From positions 1 through 47,769 of the forward strand of contig CAJYRQ010000080.1 of the NCBI GenBank assembly GCA_913777465.1: a DNA stretch of 47,769 nt. The letters run 5' to 3'. Position 1 is the first letter of the stretch. Each line of letters opens with the position of its first letter. This DNA comes from an uncultured Chryseobacterium sp. (GTDB lineage Bacteria; Bacteroidota; Bacteroidia; Flavobacteriales; Weeksellaceae). Position numbers and translations under genes: made by a program. The notes under the pieces were generated by a model. That model was not told the DNA's origin and ran no database searches. It saw only the letters and a program-made list of their open reading frames with translations. Positions 34,948 through 43,416 of the stretch are shown here, one piece after another.

Positions 34948-35409
34948 ATGAAAAAAATACTGACTGTTGTTCTTGTTGCATTTATCATTATCCAGTTTTT
35001 CCCGATTGATAAAACAAACCCTGCTCCTACTCCGGGAATGGATTTTATCAAGATTAAAAATACCCCTCCTGAAGTAGCCCAGATAATCAACCGTTCCTGC
35101 TATGACTGCCATTCCAACGAAACGCGTTATCCATGGTATTCCAACATTGCTCCTTCTTCCTGGATACTGAGAAACCATATCAAAGAAGGCAGAAAAGAGC
35201 TCAATTTCTCTACCTTTGCCGTATACGAGCCTAAAACACAGGCACACAAATTGCAGGAATGTATAGAAATGGTGGAGAAAAAGGAAATGCCGTTGGAATC
35301 TTATTTTATCGGTCATCAGGATGCTAAGCTGACGGATGCGCAAAGAAAGATTTTAACGGATTATTTCAAGAGGGAAAAACAGGAAACAGAACGGAAAATG
35401 TCGCTTTAA
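34948..35409 (+). CDS. Haem-binding domain protein (cytochrome c-like)
   Basis: 153 residues from the ATG at 34948, beginning with a hydrophobic export or anchor helix. The Haem_bd-type core has C51-YD-C54-H55 followed by SNETRYPWYSNIAP, where the CxxCH motif would bind one c-type haem covalently in the periplasm. The downstream W and H residues could supply the distal ligand. Such proteins are frequent in Bacteroidota, but their electron partners are unknown. The DCC thiol-oxidoreductase gene follows by 11 bp, so the two are co-transcribed. Confidence 0.82.
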   Translation: MKKILTVVLVAFIIIQFFPIDKTNPAPTPGMDFIKIKNTPPEVAQIINRSCYDCHSNETRYPWYSNIAPSSWILRNHIKEGRKELNFSTFAVYEPKTQAHKLQECIEMVEKKEMPLESYFIGHQDAKLTDAQRKILTDYFKREKQETERKMSL

Positions 35410-35420
35410 AAAACAAGCAT

Positions 35421-35834
35421 ATGGAAGGGAACTGGCAGGATAAGCATATTGTATTTTTCGACGGAGATTGCGGCGTTTGCAACTTCTGGGTACAATGGAT
35501 TCTTGAAAGGGATAAGAAAGATCAGTTTAGGTTTGCTTCTCTACAGTCGGATTTCGGACAGGAATTTTTATCTGAGAGAGGGCTGGATACAAAAGTTTTC
35601 AACACCATGTATCTTTGGAAGCCGAATCAGTATTATCTTGAAAAATCTGCGGCTGTACTGAAAATAGCCAATCTTTTAGGCGGAATTTATAAGCTTTCGG
35701 CAATCGGAAAAATTATTCCGAAATTTCTCAGTGATAAAGTGTATGATAAAGTTTCGGAAAACCGGATGAAACTGGCGAACCAGAAATGTTATCTTCCAAC
35801 ACCGGAGGAAAGGAAAAAATTTATCCAGGTTTAA
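35421..35834 (+). CDS. DCC (DUF393) thiol-disulfide oxidoreductase-like protein
   Basis: 137 residues with the DCC-family start FFDGDCGVCN, where C17 and C20 form the redox-active CxxC. No signal peptide is present, so it is probably cytoplasmic. DUF393 members are thought to exchange disulfides, but biological substrates are not known. The gene lies just after a c-type haem protein gene, whose maturation needs reduced cysteines, but the two locate in different compartments, so a direct link is uncertain. Confidence 0.85.
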   Translation: MEGNWQDKHIVFFDGDCGVCNFWVQWILERDKKDQFRFASLQSDFGQEFLSERGLDTKVFNTMYLWKPNQYYLEKSAAVLKIANLLGGIYKLSAIGKIIPKFLSDKVYDKVSENRMKLANQKCYLPTPEERKKFIQV

Positions 35835-35898
35835 GAAATAAGAATAACAGGCTGGAAGAGGGAAACTTGTCCAATAGTGTAAATCAAACAATGTATTA

Positions 35899-35938
35899 TA
35901 AAAAGAAGACTGCTTTTAAAGGGCAGCCTTCTTTTTTA
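35899..35938. terminator. Bidirectional intrinsic terminator
   Basis: AGAAGACTGC and GGCAGCCTTCT arms with A and T tracts, between the DCC gene and the convergent amylase gene. Confidence 0.75.
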
Positions 35939-35952
35939 TATGATTATACCAA

Positions 35953-37383
35953 TTACTGATTTAAAGACCAGATGGAATAGGAATTAGGCGGGCACTGGAT
36001 TTTTACCCATTTATCGCCCTGCGTTGTCGGGTACCAGGAGGAGTTGCCGGTAAAATCCTTAATCTGCTGGCTGGCCCAGTTGGTCTGTACCCATCTTTCC
36101 TGCCAGCCGGAAGAACTGTTGATGTAAACTACCAATCCAGGGTTTCCGTTGTAGCCGTTTCTACGGGCAATATATTCATCGTTATCGGTATAAAGGATCG
36201 AAGTTGTTCCGGTGGCTTTGTTGTTGTGAATCCAGATGAGATTATTCAGTCTTTCTTTATTCAGCCATTCCTCATAATCCCTATAGAAAATGGTAGGATA
36301 GCCTTCATGGGTAAGGATGTAAGCGTATGCCGGCATTTTGTTGTAAATAATATCCGTATCGTGGTTGGCCACAAAAGTTACTGCTTTAAAAGGATTCCTT
36401 TTCCACATCATATCATCGTTCAGGACATTGAGGTTTCCGTTATCAAAAGCTTCATCCATTTTATAATAAGCAGCGAAATCGAATACTGAACTGTTGGCAT
36501 TATTGGCCCATGATTCCAGGGTATTTACATTGGAATCCCACAATTCGCCGACTGAGAAACCGCCGACATTGGCGTTCCAGTTGTTTACCACCCACGCGCC
36601 GAAGCCTTTTACATAATCGAATCGCCAGCAGTCGAATTTCATTACGTTTTTATAATATTTCCCCACGGAATCATCCCTTTCCCAAAGCCAGTCCTGCACA
36701 TACGGATTGGCATGGCACAGATCGGGAAAGCCTCCGAAGGCACCTTCATCATTATTGCCATACGAATTTTTATAAAAATCATTGTAATTCCTTGGAAACT
36801 TCCCTGAAGCGACTCCTGAAAAATTGGTCCAGGTATTCGAGCCGACATACGGGTTGTATTCCGACTGTCCGCCGCTGTTGTGGTTGATGACAATATCGGC
36901 ATATACCTGCATGTTCTCGGCATGTGCTTTTGTAATCAGGGATTCAAGTTCCGCTCTTGATCCGAACCGCGTTTCAATGCTTCCGTTCTGGTTGTAATTT
37001 CCGAAATCATAATAATCCGTCGGGTCATATCCCATGGAGTAAGCGCCGTTCTGGGCTTTGGAAGCCGGAGGAAGCCAGACGGCACCGATTCCCGCATTCG
37101 ACCAGTCGGTGAGTTTTCCTTTAACGGTATTCCACCAGTTGCCCCCATCCGGAACATCCCAGTAGAAACCCTGCATCAGAACACCGCCGCCGGGTCCGGC
37201 GGCAAATTTTCCGGCAACGGAAGCTCCGGTGCTGAAAGGACGACCGTCGTGGTGGGTAACGTTCACCACTTTATCATGAACACCTGAGTCTTTCTGATCC
37301 TCAGAGATCACCTCATCACCGGTCCGGCAGGAATTCATCATTCCCAATGCCAGTAATGAAAGAACATAATATGCTTTTTTCAT
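35953..37383 (-). CDS. Alpha-amylase lipoprotein (GH13)
   Basis: 476 residues. The lipobox NSC puts the lipidated cysteine at C19, so it is anchored to a membrane, possibly surface-exposed. The GH13 barrel shows region I DIVINH (163-168), region II WRFDY with nucleophile D256, region III GELWD with acid/base E280 and region IV ANHDTD with H341-D342. These residues fit an alpha-1,4-glucan hydrolase. The C-terminal 90 residues form the usual beta domain. No SusC/SusD pair is near, so it is not in a classic polysaccharide utilisation locus. Confidence 0.92.
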   Translation of the reverse strand: MKKAYYVLSLLALGMMNSCRTGDEVISEDQKDSGVHDKVVNVTHHDGRPFSTGASVAGKFAAGPGGGVLMQGFYWDVPDGGNWWNTVKGKLTDWSNAGIGAVWLPPASKAQNGAYSMGYDPTDYYDFGNYNQNGSIETRFGSRAELESLITKAHAENMQVYADIVINHNSGGQSEYNPYVGSNTWTNFSGVASGKFPRNYNDFYKNSYGNNDEGAFGGFPDLCHANPYVQDWLWERDDSVGKYYKNVMKFDCWRFDYVKGFGAWVVNNWNANVGGFSVGELWDSNVNTLESWANNANSSVFDFAAYYKMDEAFDNGNLNVLNDDMMWKRNPFKAVTFVANHDTDIIYNKMPAYAYILTHEGYPTIFYRDYEEWLNKERLNNLIWIHNNKATGTTSILYTDNDEYIARRNGYNGNPGLVVYINSSSGWQERWVQTNWASQQIKDFTGNSSWYPTTQGDKWVKIQCPPNSYSIWSLNQ

Positions 37384-37559
37384 AGGGAAGGTTTTAATTA
37401 TTAATCTCTTACCTAAATTACACTTTTATTGATACAAGTTCTATATCATGTGAAATATTTTTTATTTTCAACATAAAACCCGATCAAATCCCTGTTTCAA
37501 ATATTCATTAAAAAAACATAAACTTTTAAGATTTTCGGTACAATTTTTCTTTTAATCCA

Positions 37560-37567
37560 TATATTTG
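37560..37567 (+). promoter_or_regulatory. -7 box six bases before the DUF4290 gene
   Basis: TATATTTG at 37560-37567, ATG at 37574. The TTG in the box is in frame and mimics an upstream start codon, but is more likely part of the promoter. Confidence 0.5.
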
Positions 37568-37573
37568 CAGACT

Positions 37574-38248
37574 ATGGAATACAACACCCAAAAAACTCAG
37601 CTTCATTTGCCCGAATACGGCAGAATTATACAACAGTTGGTTGAACGTTGCAAAGAGCTTTCTTCAAAAGAGGAAAGAAACGAAATGGCAATGGCGATCA
37701 TTGATTTTATGGGTCAGAGAAACCCTCAGCTGCGAGACGAAGAAAATTATAAACATAAACTTTGGGATCATCTGTATATTTTAGCCGATCATGACCTGGA
37801 CGTAGATTCACCCTATCCTTTTCCCACCAAGGAAGAGCTTGAAGAGAAACCTAAAAGGATGGAATATCCGAAACTTCAGGGCGATTTTAAATTTTACGGA
37901 AAAAGTATTCTTCAACTGATTGAAAAAGCGATTGAACTGGAGCAGGGAGACGAAAAGGAAGCCCTGATCGAAGTGATTGCCAACAATATGAAGAAATCCT
38001 ATAATGTATATAATAAGGAACACGTAACGGATGATGTGATTTTCCGTCATCTGAAGGAACTTTCGGAAAACAGGCTCGACCTTACCGGAATCGATACGCT
38101 TGAAAAGAGCAAAATCTATTACACCAATAACAATAATAACCGAAACAACCAGAACAACAACCGGAATAACAACCGAAACCAGAACAACCAGAACAATAAG
38201 AGACGACACAATAACAACAATAACAATCATAATAAAAACAGGAAGTAA
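37574..38248 (+). CDS. DUF4290 family protein with an Asn-rich tail
   Basis: 224 residues. The first 180 form a charged helical domain typical of DUF4290, conserved next to murA in Bacteroidota. Its function is unknown, but the constant pairing with murA suggests a link to cell-wall synthesis. The last 40 residues are almost only Asn, Arg, Gln, Lys and His (repeated NN, NR and NQ). The AAC/AAT-repeat DNA there could slip and vary in length. murA begins two bases after its stop, so translation is coupled. The start is set by the -7 box six bases before ATG. Confidence 0.85.
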   Translation: MEYNTQKTQLHLPEYGRIIQQLVERCKELSSKEERNEMAMAIIDFMGQRNPQLRDEENYKHKLWDHLYILADHDLDVDSPYPFPTKEELEEKPKRMEYPKLQGDFKFYGKSILQLIEKAIELEQGDEKEALIEVIANNMKKSYNVYNKEHVTDDVIFRHLKELSENRLDLTGIDTLEKSKIYYTNNNNNRNNQNNNRNNNRNQNNQNNKRRHNNNNNNHNKNRK

Positions 38249-38250
38249 GC

Positions 38251-39558
38251 ATGAGTGGAACATTTCAAATACGGGGAGGAAAAAGACTGCAAGGTGAAAT
38301 CACTCCACAAGGGGCAAAAAATGAAGCCCTTCAGATTCTATGTGCCGTTTTATTGACTGATGAGGAAGTACGGATCAAAAATATTCCGGATATCCACGAC
38401 GTTAATCGATTAATTGAGATTTTGGGCGACTTCGGCGTTAAGGTTACCAAGAATGCGCACGGCGATTATACTTTCAAAGCCGACAAGGTTAATTTTGATT
38501 ATATCAAATCCAGCGAATTTAAAAAAGACGGGGCCAAACTGAGAGGCTCCATTATGCTGATGGGCCCAATGCTGGCAAGGTACGGAGAAGCCTATATGCC
38601 TACTCCTGGAGGTGACAAAATCGGAAGAAGAAGGCTGGATACCCATTTTCAGGGATTGGTGGAGCTTGGTGCCGAATTCAACTATGCCGAGGAAGAATAT
38701 TTTTATTCTTTAAAAGCAACAGAGCTTAAAGGAACATTTATCCTTCTGGAAGAGGCTTCCGTAACGGGTACCGCCAATATCGTGATGGCTGCTGCACTGG
38801 CTAAAGGCAAAACAAGGATTTACAACGCGGCATGCGAACCGTATCTTCAGCAGCTTTGTAAAATGCTGAACCGGATGGGTGCCAATATTTCCGGGATCGG
38901 ATCGAATTTATTGACCATCGAAGGGGTGGAATATCTTCACGGAACCGAACATACGATGCTTCCGGATATGGTGGAAATCGGATCGTGGATCGGTCTTGCT
39001 GCCATGACCAAATCTGAAATCACCATTAAAAACGTAAACTGGAACCAGCTGGGTGTTATCCCGAATACTTTCAGAAAACTGGGGATCGAGCTTGAGCAGA
39101 GCAACGACGACATTTTTATTCCTGCCCAGGAACATTATAAAATCCAGAAATTCATCGACGGTTCTATCCTGACGATTTCTGATGCCCCATGGCCGGGATT
39201 CACGCCGGATCTGCTTTCTATCATCCTGGTTGTTGCCACCCAGGCTAAAGGAAGTCTTCTGGTACATCAGAAAATGTTTGAATCGAGGTTATTCTTCGTG
39301 GATAAGCTGATCGATATGGGTGCCCAGATCATCCTTTGCGATCCGCACAGGGCAACCGTAATCGGACTGAATCAGGAAACACCGCTGAGAGGCACGACAA
39401 TGGTTTCCCCGGATATCAGAGCAGGAAATGCCCTTCTGATCGCCGCTCTTTCCGCAGAAGGAAAATCGATCATCCATAACATCGAACAGATCGACAGAGG
39501 ATATGAAAACATCGACGGCAGACTGAAAGCCATCGGTGCCGATATTGAAAGAATTTAA
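38251..39558 (+). CDS. murA: UDP-N-acetylglucosamine 1-carboxyvinyltransferase with Asp at the fosfomycin site
   Basis: 435 residues; first committed step of peptidoglycan precursor synthesis, adding enolpyruvate from PEP to UDP-GlcNAc. K23-N24 in GAKNEA fits the phosphate/PEP-binding lysine. The catalytic loop reads PGGDKIG: D122, encoded by GAC at 38614-38616, replaces the cysteine (Cys115 of E. coli) that fosfomycin alkylates. Naturally Cys-to-Asp MurA enzymes, such as that of Mycobacterium tuberculosis, stay active but are intrinsically insensitive. The rest of the two-domain fold looks intact. A terminator follows. Confidence 0.95.
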   Translation: MSGTFQIRGGKRLQGEITPQGAKNEALQILCAVLLTDEEVRIKNIPDIHDVNRLIEILGDFGVKVTKNAHGDYTFKADKVNFDYIKSSEFKKDGAKLRGSIMLMGPMLARYGEAYMPTPGGDKIGRRRLDTHFQGLVELGAEFNYAEEEYFYSLKATELKGTFILLEEASVTGTANIVMAAALAKGKTRIYNAACEPYLQQLCKMLNRMGANISGIGSNLLTIEGVEYLHGTEHTMLPDMVEIGSWIGLAAMTKSEITIKNVNWNQLGVIPNTFRKLGIELEQSNDDIFIPAQEHYKIQKFIDGSILTISDAPWPGFTPDLLSIILVVATQAKGSLLVHQKMFESRLFFVDKLIDMGAQIILCDPHRATVIGLNQETPLRGTTMVSPDIRAGNALLIAALSAEGKSIIHNIEQIDRGYENIDGRLKAIGADIERI

Positions 39559-39575
39559 TTTATATTATTATACTG

Positions 39576-39600
39576 AAACCGCCCTCCCGGCGGTTTGTTT
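39576..39600 (+). terminator. Intrinsic terminator of murA
   Basis: AAACCGCC (39576-39583) pairs with GGCGGTTT (39589-39596), followed by a T-rich run. Confidence 0.75.
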
Positions 39601-39626
39601 ATGACTTCTGATTTTTTAGGAGCAAA

Positions 39627-39656
39627 ATAAAACGGCCGTCATGAACCGACGGCCGC
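39627..39656 (-). terminator. Intrinsic terminator of the NIL gene
   Basis: CGGCCGTC (39633-39640) and GACGGCCG (39648-39655) arms; minus-strand T-tract follows. Confidence 0.8.
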
Positions 39657-39685
39657 TTCCTGTAATCAAAACCATATGAAATCAC

Positions 39686-40021
39686 TTAGAAATATTTACG
39701 GCAGGTATAGGCTACCGTGGTATTCAAAAGCTTATTTTTATTAAGGTAAAATTCAAGCTGCTCAAAATCGTCCGGACATACGTTCAGGTACAGCTGCACG
39801 GTTCCGAAACTCCTTCCGTTGATATACTCCACATTCGCCGACAACACTTTATGGCAAATCCCGAACTGCCGGTAAATGGCATGCATCAGATGTTCAAACT
39901 TCATTTTTCCGTTCAGTTCGATTTCCAGTATCAGTTCTTTTCTGGGAAGGCTAAGGGTATTCTGTAAAACCTGAAGCCCGGGATTAGATGTTATCATACT
40001 TCGCATTTTAAGGTTGAGCAT
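39686..40021 (-). CDS. Stand-alone NIL domain protein
   Basis: 111 residues. Residues from about 27 to 108 match the NIL domain, the ACT-like ligand domain normally fused to the methionine ABC transporter ATPase MetN. The pattern is KELILEIELNG, MHAIYRQFGI, NVEYINGRSFGTVQLYL and DDFEQLEFYL. It has no transporter part here. In Bacteroidota such small proteins occur near sulfur amino acid genes and might sense methionine or act as a regulator. Start is the ATG at 40021; 40006 or 39997 are also possible. A promoter-operator region lies upstream. Confidence 0.75.
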   Translation of the reverse strand: MLNLKMRSMITSNPGLQVLQNTLSLPRKELILEIELNGKMKFEHLMHAIYRQFGICHKVLSANVEYINGRSFGTVQLYLNVCPDDFEQLEFYLNKNKLLNTTVAYTCRKYF

Positions 40022-40325
40022 TACTAAGCCTTTAGAGATTCTGCTTCTCTTGTGTTTAGCTATGACAAAAATATAAAAAATTATTAGTCTACAAAATTAG
40101 TAGGATAGTAATTTTCAATTTTAACATTTATCTTTAAAGGACTAAAAATTCAAGAAAATATAAACAAGGTGAACTTAAGGGTTAAATGGCTGGAAAAACG
40201 AAGACGGATGCTGAAAGTTTCTTCTGTCGATTGTTAAATAGTAATACCGGATTTGCACCAGAACCTAAAGTAGTTCATAAATAGAAAATATACAATATTA
40301 CCGATTGCTAATTACCCATTACTCA
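40022..40325. other. Regulatory spacer upstream of the NIL gene
   Basis: No gene. It contains a minus-strand promoter with TTTG (40095-40092) and TATTTTTG (40073-40066), spacer 18 bp. Around the -33 box lies CTAC-N7-GTAG (40089-40103), with the direct repeat ATTAGT at 40083 and 40096. The rest is featureless. Confidence 0.5.
40066..40103 (-). promoter_or_regulatory. Promoter and candidate operator of the NIL gene
   Basis: The dyad CTAC-N7-GTAG covers the -33 TTTG, so a bound regulator would block RNA polymerase. Rrf2-family sulfur regulators (CymR type) are one guess, not supported by a neighbouring gene. Confidence 0.4.
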
Positions 40326-40985
40326 TCATTTCAGTTCCATGATCCGCTCCAGTTTATCGGAAGCAGCCAGCCCGTTCGGGTTGCAGCCGGGTTCGCCTTC
40401 CGGAACTTTCAGATTCTTTTTCTGATAAAATTCTGCCCAGAACACATTGGTTTTTCCTGTTTTCGGATCAATAAAAGTCATGGGCTCTAACCTGAAAATA
40501 TGGTTGTCCCTGAATACCCTTTCGATAAAATCCGAGCAATAGTAGGAATTTTCATCCAGGATGTAATTGAAATTATAAGGCTTACCCAGCATCGAATTGG
40601 CTTTGCTGACAGCGGCAGGGATCGCATTTTTGTATTGATCTTTCAGGCGATAAACTACTACCCGTTGCCCATCGTTTTTCCGGTCTCTCAGAAAATCTTT
40701 CAGGCTTTGCTTTTGGGAACCGCCTTTCGGAGCGGCATGAAGAACGAAATGCCCCGTTTTATTCTTTTCTAAAATCCCGATATGATCAAAAGCAGCATTT
40801 TCCTGTTTCCGGGTAACGTTATTAATGGCTCCGGAAAGCCCCGTTTCTTTAGCGGTTACAAACAGCAGGTCCCCGTTTTCCAATCTGGAAACCGGTGTGC
40901 TTTTGCAACTTGTGATCAAGTTTAACAGAATAATTACAGCAGACAGGTGCCGCAGAAAATTATTTCTTTTTAAAATTGGCTTCAT
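40326..40985 (-). CDS. YiiX/YebB-like NlpC/P60 cysteine hydrolase, lipoprotein
   Basis: 219 residues from the ATG at 40985; a longer frame opens at 41006 but the internal start gives the clean lipobox TSC with C27. The NlpC/P60-like core has H68 in FDHIGIL and C150 in YYCSDF, the permuted arrangement of YiiX-type proteins. It probably acts on a peptide or amide bond of the envelope. The start lies 26 bp inside the end of the DUF1801 gene, so they are an operon. The C-terminal tail after residue 195 is variable. Confidence 0.8.
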   Translation of the reverse strand: MKPILKRNNFLRHLSAVIILLNLITSCKSTPVSRLENGDLLFVTAKETGLSGAINNVTRKQENAAFDHIGILEKNKTGHFVLHAAPKGGSQKQSLKDFLRDRKNDGQRVVVYRLKDQYKNAIPAAVSKANSMLGKPYNFNYILDENSYYCSDFIERVFRDNHIFRLEPMTFIDPKTGKTNVFWAEFYQKKNLKVPEGEPGCNPNGLAASDKLERIMELK

Positions 40986-41418
40986 AAATACCGATCCACT
41001 CTTCAACAGTCATTTTTTTACTCAGTTCCGCCAAAAGTTCCAGCGGGATATCATCCATCTTTTTAAAGCGGACACAGGATTTTCCCATATCCAGTTTTCT
41101 TTTGGAATATTTGGGATATTCTGCTACGAACCAGTCCAGCAGTTCGGGCTTGGCATACATTCCCATATGGTAAAGTGCTATGAAATTTTTTTGGGAAGCG
41201 ATACTGATAAACGGCAGCGGCGAGCCTGGCGTACAATGGTATCCCGCAGGATAGGTTTCGAGAGGAACTGCCCAGCCAACCATTCCATAGCTTGAACCCT
41301 GGGAGAAGCCTTCCGGAAGGTTGTTATTAACGGTACTAAAAATCTCCCTGAAGATTTCCTGTCTTTCTTCGGGAATCTGGGAAATATAGTCTTCCACGGA
41401 AACGGATTGGATCTGCAT
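40960..41418 (-). CDS. DUF1801 domain protein
   Basis: 152 residues. The start VEDYISQIPEERQEIFREIF and the GWAVPLETY, PLPFISIASQ and CVRFKKMDDIP segments match DUF1801, a YdhG-like fold of unknown activity. The protein is cytoplasmic. It precedes the YiiX-like gene and overlaps it. A TTAATTTG sequence on the minus strand just upstream is only an approximate -7 box. Confidence 0.82.
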   Translation of the reverse strand: MQIQSVSVEDYISQIPEERQEIFREIFSTVNNNLPEGFSQGSSYGMVGWAVPLETYPAGYHCTPGSPLPFISIASQKNFIALYHMGMYAKPELLDWFVAEYPKYSKRKLDMGKSCVRFKKMDDIPLELLAELSKKMTVEEWIGIYEANFKKK

Positions 41419-41682
41419 GTTTTATCGGTTTTAATGGCTGCCAAATTAATAAATTTAAATGAAACTGATTTTATCAAAAAAACAATTGAATACCATCTGT
41501 TCAATAAATTTATTTACTTCAAAAAAAAGTTTCAGAAAACCTTTACCATCCTCCCGAAACAGACACTGCAGAAACCGGCTTCAGTTCTTTTATTCAGGAT
41601 CCGGATAAATACCATATCTAAAAGGAATCAGTATAAAAACCTTTCTTTACAAGCTTTATTTTAATATTGAAAAATTAAATCT

Positions 41683-41690
41683 TATTTTTG
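41683..41690 (+). promoter_or_regulatory. -7 box of the aminotransferase-murB operon
   Basis: TATTTTTG at 41683-41690, 20 bases before ATG. No TTG at the right distance was found. Confidence 0.4.
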
Positions 41691-41710
41691 TCATACAAAT
41701 TTTTTGAACA

Positions 41711-42916
41711 ATGCCGAATATTTCAAACAGAGCACTACACATGCCGCCGTCGCCGGTAAGAAAACTGGTTCCTTTTGCCTTAAAAGCAAAACAAAAAGGG
41801 ATCAAAGTATATCACCTCAACATCGGGCAACCCGATATTGAAACCCCGGAAACGGCACTGAATGCTTTAAAGAATATTGATCTGAAAGTATTGGAATACG
41901 CGCTTTCTGAAGGAAATATCGAATACAGAAAAGCACTTACGGAATATTACCACTCGCTGGATTTTACGGATCTGACGCCGGATAACTTTATCGTAACCAA
42001 CGGAGGGTCGGAAGCTTTGAATTTTGCCATTTCCACCTTGTGTGACGACGGTGACGAGGTAATCATCCCGGAGCCGTATTATGCCAACTATAATGGGTTT
42101 ACCAGCACATTTAACGTGAATGTAGTGGCGGTTCCTTCTACCATCGATACCGGTTTTGCACTTCCTCCGATTGAAGAATTCGAGAAAAAAATAACAGCCA
42201 AAACCCGAGCCATCGTCATCTGCAACCCAGGCAACCCTACCGGTTACCTTTACACCCGTGAAGAACTTCAGAAACTGGCGGAGATCGCCTTGAAATACGA
42301 TATCGTTGTAATTTCCGACGAGGTTTACAGAGAATACGTATACGACGGGAAACAGCAGATTTCCATGCTCGCTTTTCCTGAACTGGCGGAAAACTGCATC
42401 ATCATCGATTCGGAATCCAAACGTTACTCCATGTGCGGCGTAAGAATCGGATGCATGATCACCCGTTCCAAAAAAATCCACGATGCAGCGATGCTTTTTG
42501 CACAGGCCAGATTAAGTCCGGTTTTATTGGGACAGATTGCAGCAACGGCAGCGCATCAGAACGACGGCGCTTACATCCGTTCCGTAAGGGAAGAGTATAC
42601 CCACCGGAGAAACGTCCTGGTCGATTCACTGAACGCTATTCCGGGTGTCATCTGCCCGAAGCCTAAAGGCGCCTTCTATTGTGTCGCGGAGCTTCCGGTA
42701 GACGATACCGAAAAATTTGCGCAATGGCTGCTTGAAAGCTACTCCAGCAACAACGAAACCATCATGGTAGCTCCGGCAGGAGGTTTCTACAGCAATCCTG
42801 AGCTGGGTAAAAAGCAGGTAAGGATCGCTTATGTTTTAAAAGAGCAGGATTTAAAGCGAAGCGCAGCCATCCTTAAAGATGCTCTCGAAAAATACAGAGC
42901 CGAATTCAGTCTTTAA
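41711..42916 (+). CDS. PLP-dependent aminotransferase, class I/II
   Basis: 401 residues, fold type I. Visible features are NIGQPD (37-42), the NPGNPTG motif (172-178), DEVYREY with D203 and Y206, the PLP lysine K237 in SESKRYS and the substrate-carboxylate arginine R245 in GVRIG. These fit an aspartate- or aromatic-type aminotransferase. The exact amino acid donor cannot be read from the sequence. It starts an operon with a lipoprotein gene 17 bp downstream, then murB. Confidence 0.9.
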   Translation: MPNISNRALHMPPSPVRKLVPFALKAKQKGIKVYHLNIGQPDIETPETALNALKNIDLKVLEYALSEGNIEYRKALTEYYHSLDFTDLTPDNFIVTNGGSEALNFAISTLCDDGDEVIIPEPYYANYNGFTSTFNVNVVAVPSTIDTGFALPPIEEFEKKITAKTRAIVICNPGNPTGYLYTREELQKLAEIALKYDIVVISDEVYREYVYDGKQQISMLAFPELAENCIIIDSESKRYSMCGVRIGCMITRSKKIHDAAMLFAQARLSPVLLGQIAATAAHQNDGAYIRSVREEYTHRRNVLVDSLNAIPGVICPKPKGAFYCVAELPVDDTEKFAQWLLESYSSNNETIMVAPAGGFYSNPELGKKQVRIAYVLKEQDLKRSAAILKDALEKYRAEFSL

Positions 42917-42933
42917 TCGTTTAAAAACAAAAT

Positions 42934-43413
42934 ATGTCAGCAATAAAATATTCCGGTTTGAAAATATCCTCAATCCTTATTTTATTGCTGATTTTTATTT
43001 CCTGTAACCGGAAGGAGTCCGAACCCGTCAGCAGAGCTGCCAACGAAATCATCTCAATCAGCTATTCGGAAATCGGGGGACCTTTGGGAAATTATATTAT
43101 TATAAAGGTAACTGAAGATTCCATTCATGCGGAACAGGGCGTTACCAAAAACAAAACCCATCAGGAATGGAAGTCGGCCATCAGCCCGCAGACCTGGAAG
43201 AAACTGACCGCCAATATCGATGTAAAGGCTCTGGACAGAATAAAAAGCTCCCCCAGCCAGCAGTCGGTGGACGGATTTGACGAGACATTCCAGATCAGGA
43301 CGCCGAAAAAATACCATGCGTATGTAAACGCTTTTGTAGATACTGCCCATTACGGACAGCTGAAAAAACTGAAAGACCAGATGCGGGCCCTTCTTCCAAC
43401 AGAATACAACTAA
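42934..43413 (+). CDS. Hypothetical lipoprotein
   Basis: 159 residues with a signal peptide whose lipobox FISC puts the lipidated cysteine at C24. The mature region reads as a small alpha/beta domain (SISYSEIGGPLGNY, WKKLTANIDVKALD) with no known motif. It lies between an aminotransferase gene and murB, with gaps of 17 and three bases, so it belongs to their operon. Role unknown; linkage to cell-wall synthesis is inferred only from context. Confidence 0.7.
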   Translation: MSAIKYSGLKISSILILLLIFISCNRKESEPVSRAANEIISISYSEIGGPLGNYIIIKVTEDSIHAEQGVTKNKTHQEWKSAISPQTWKKLTANIDVKALDRIKSSPSQQSVDGFDETFQIRTPKKYHAYVNAFVDTAHYGQLKKLKDQMRALLPTEYN

Positions 43414-43416
43414 ATC

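Noticed and set aside
41407-41664. 85-codon plus-strand frame between the DUF1801 gene and the aminotransferase gene
   Set aside because: Composition is basic and low in recognisable pattern, it overlaps the DUF1801 start, and has no promoter.
41867-42481. Minus-strand frame of 204 codons
   Set aside because: Antisense to the aminotransferase gene, whose catalytic motifs are complete.
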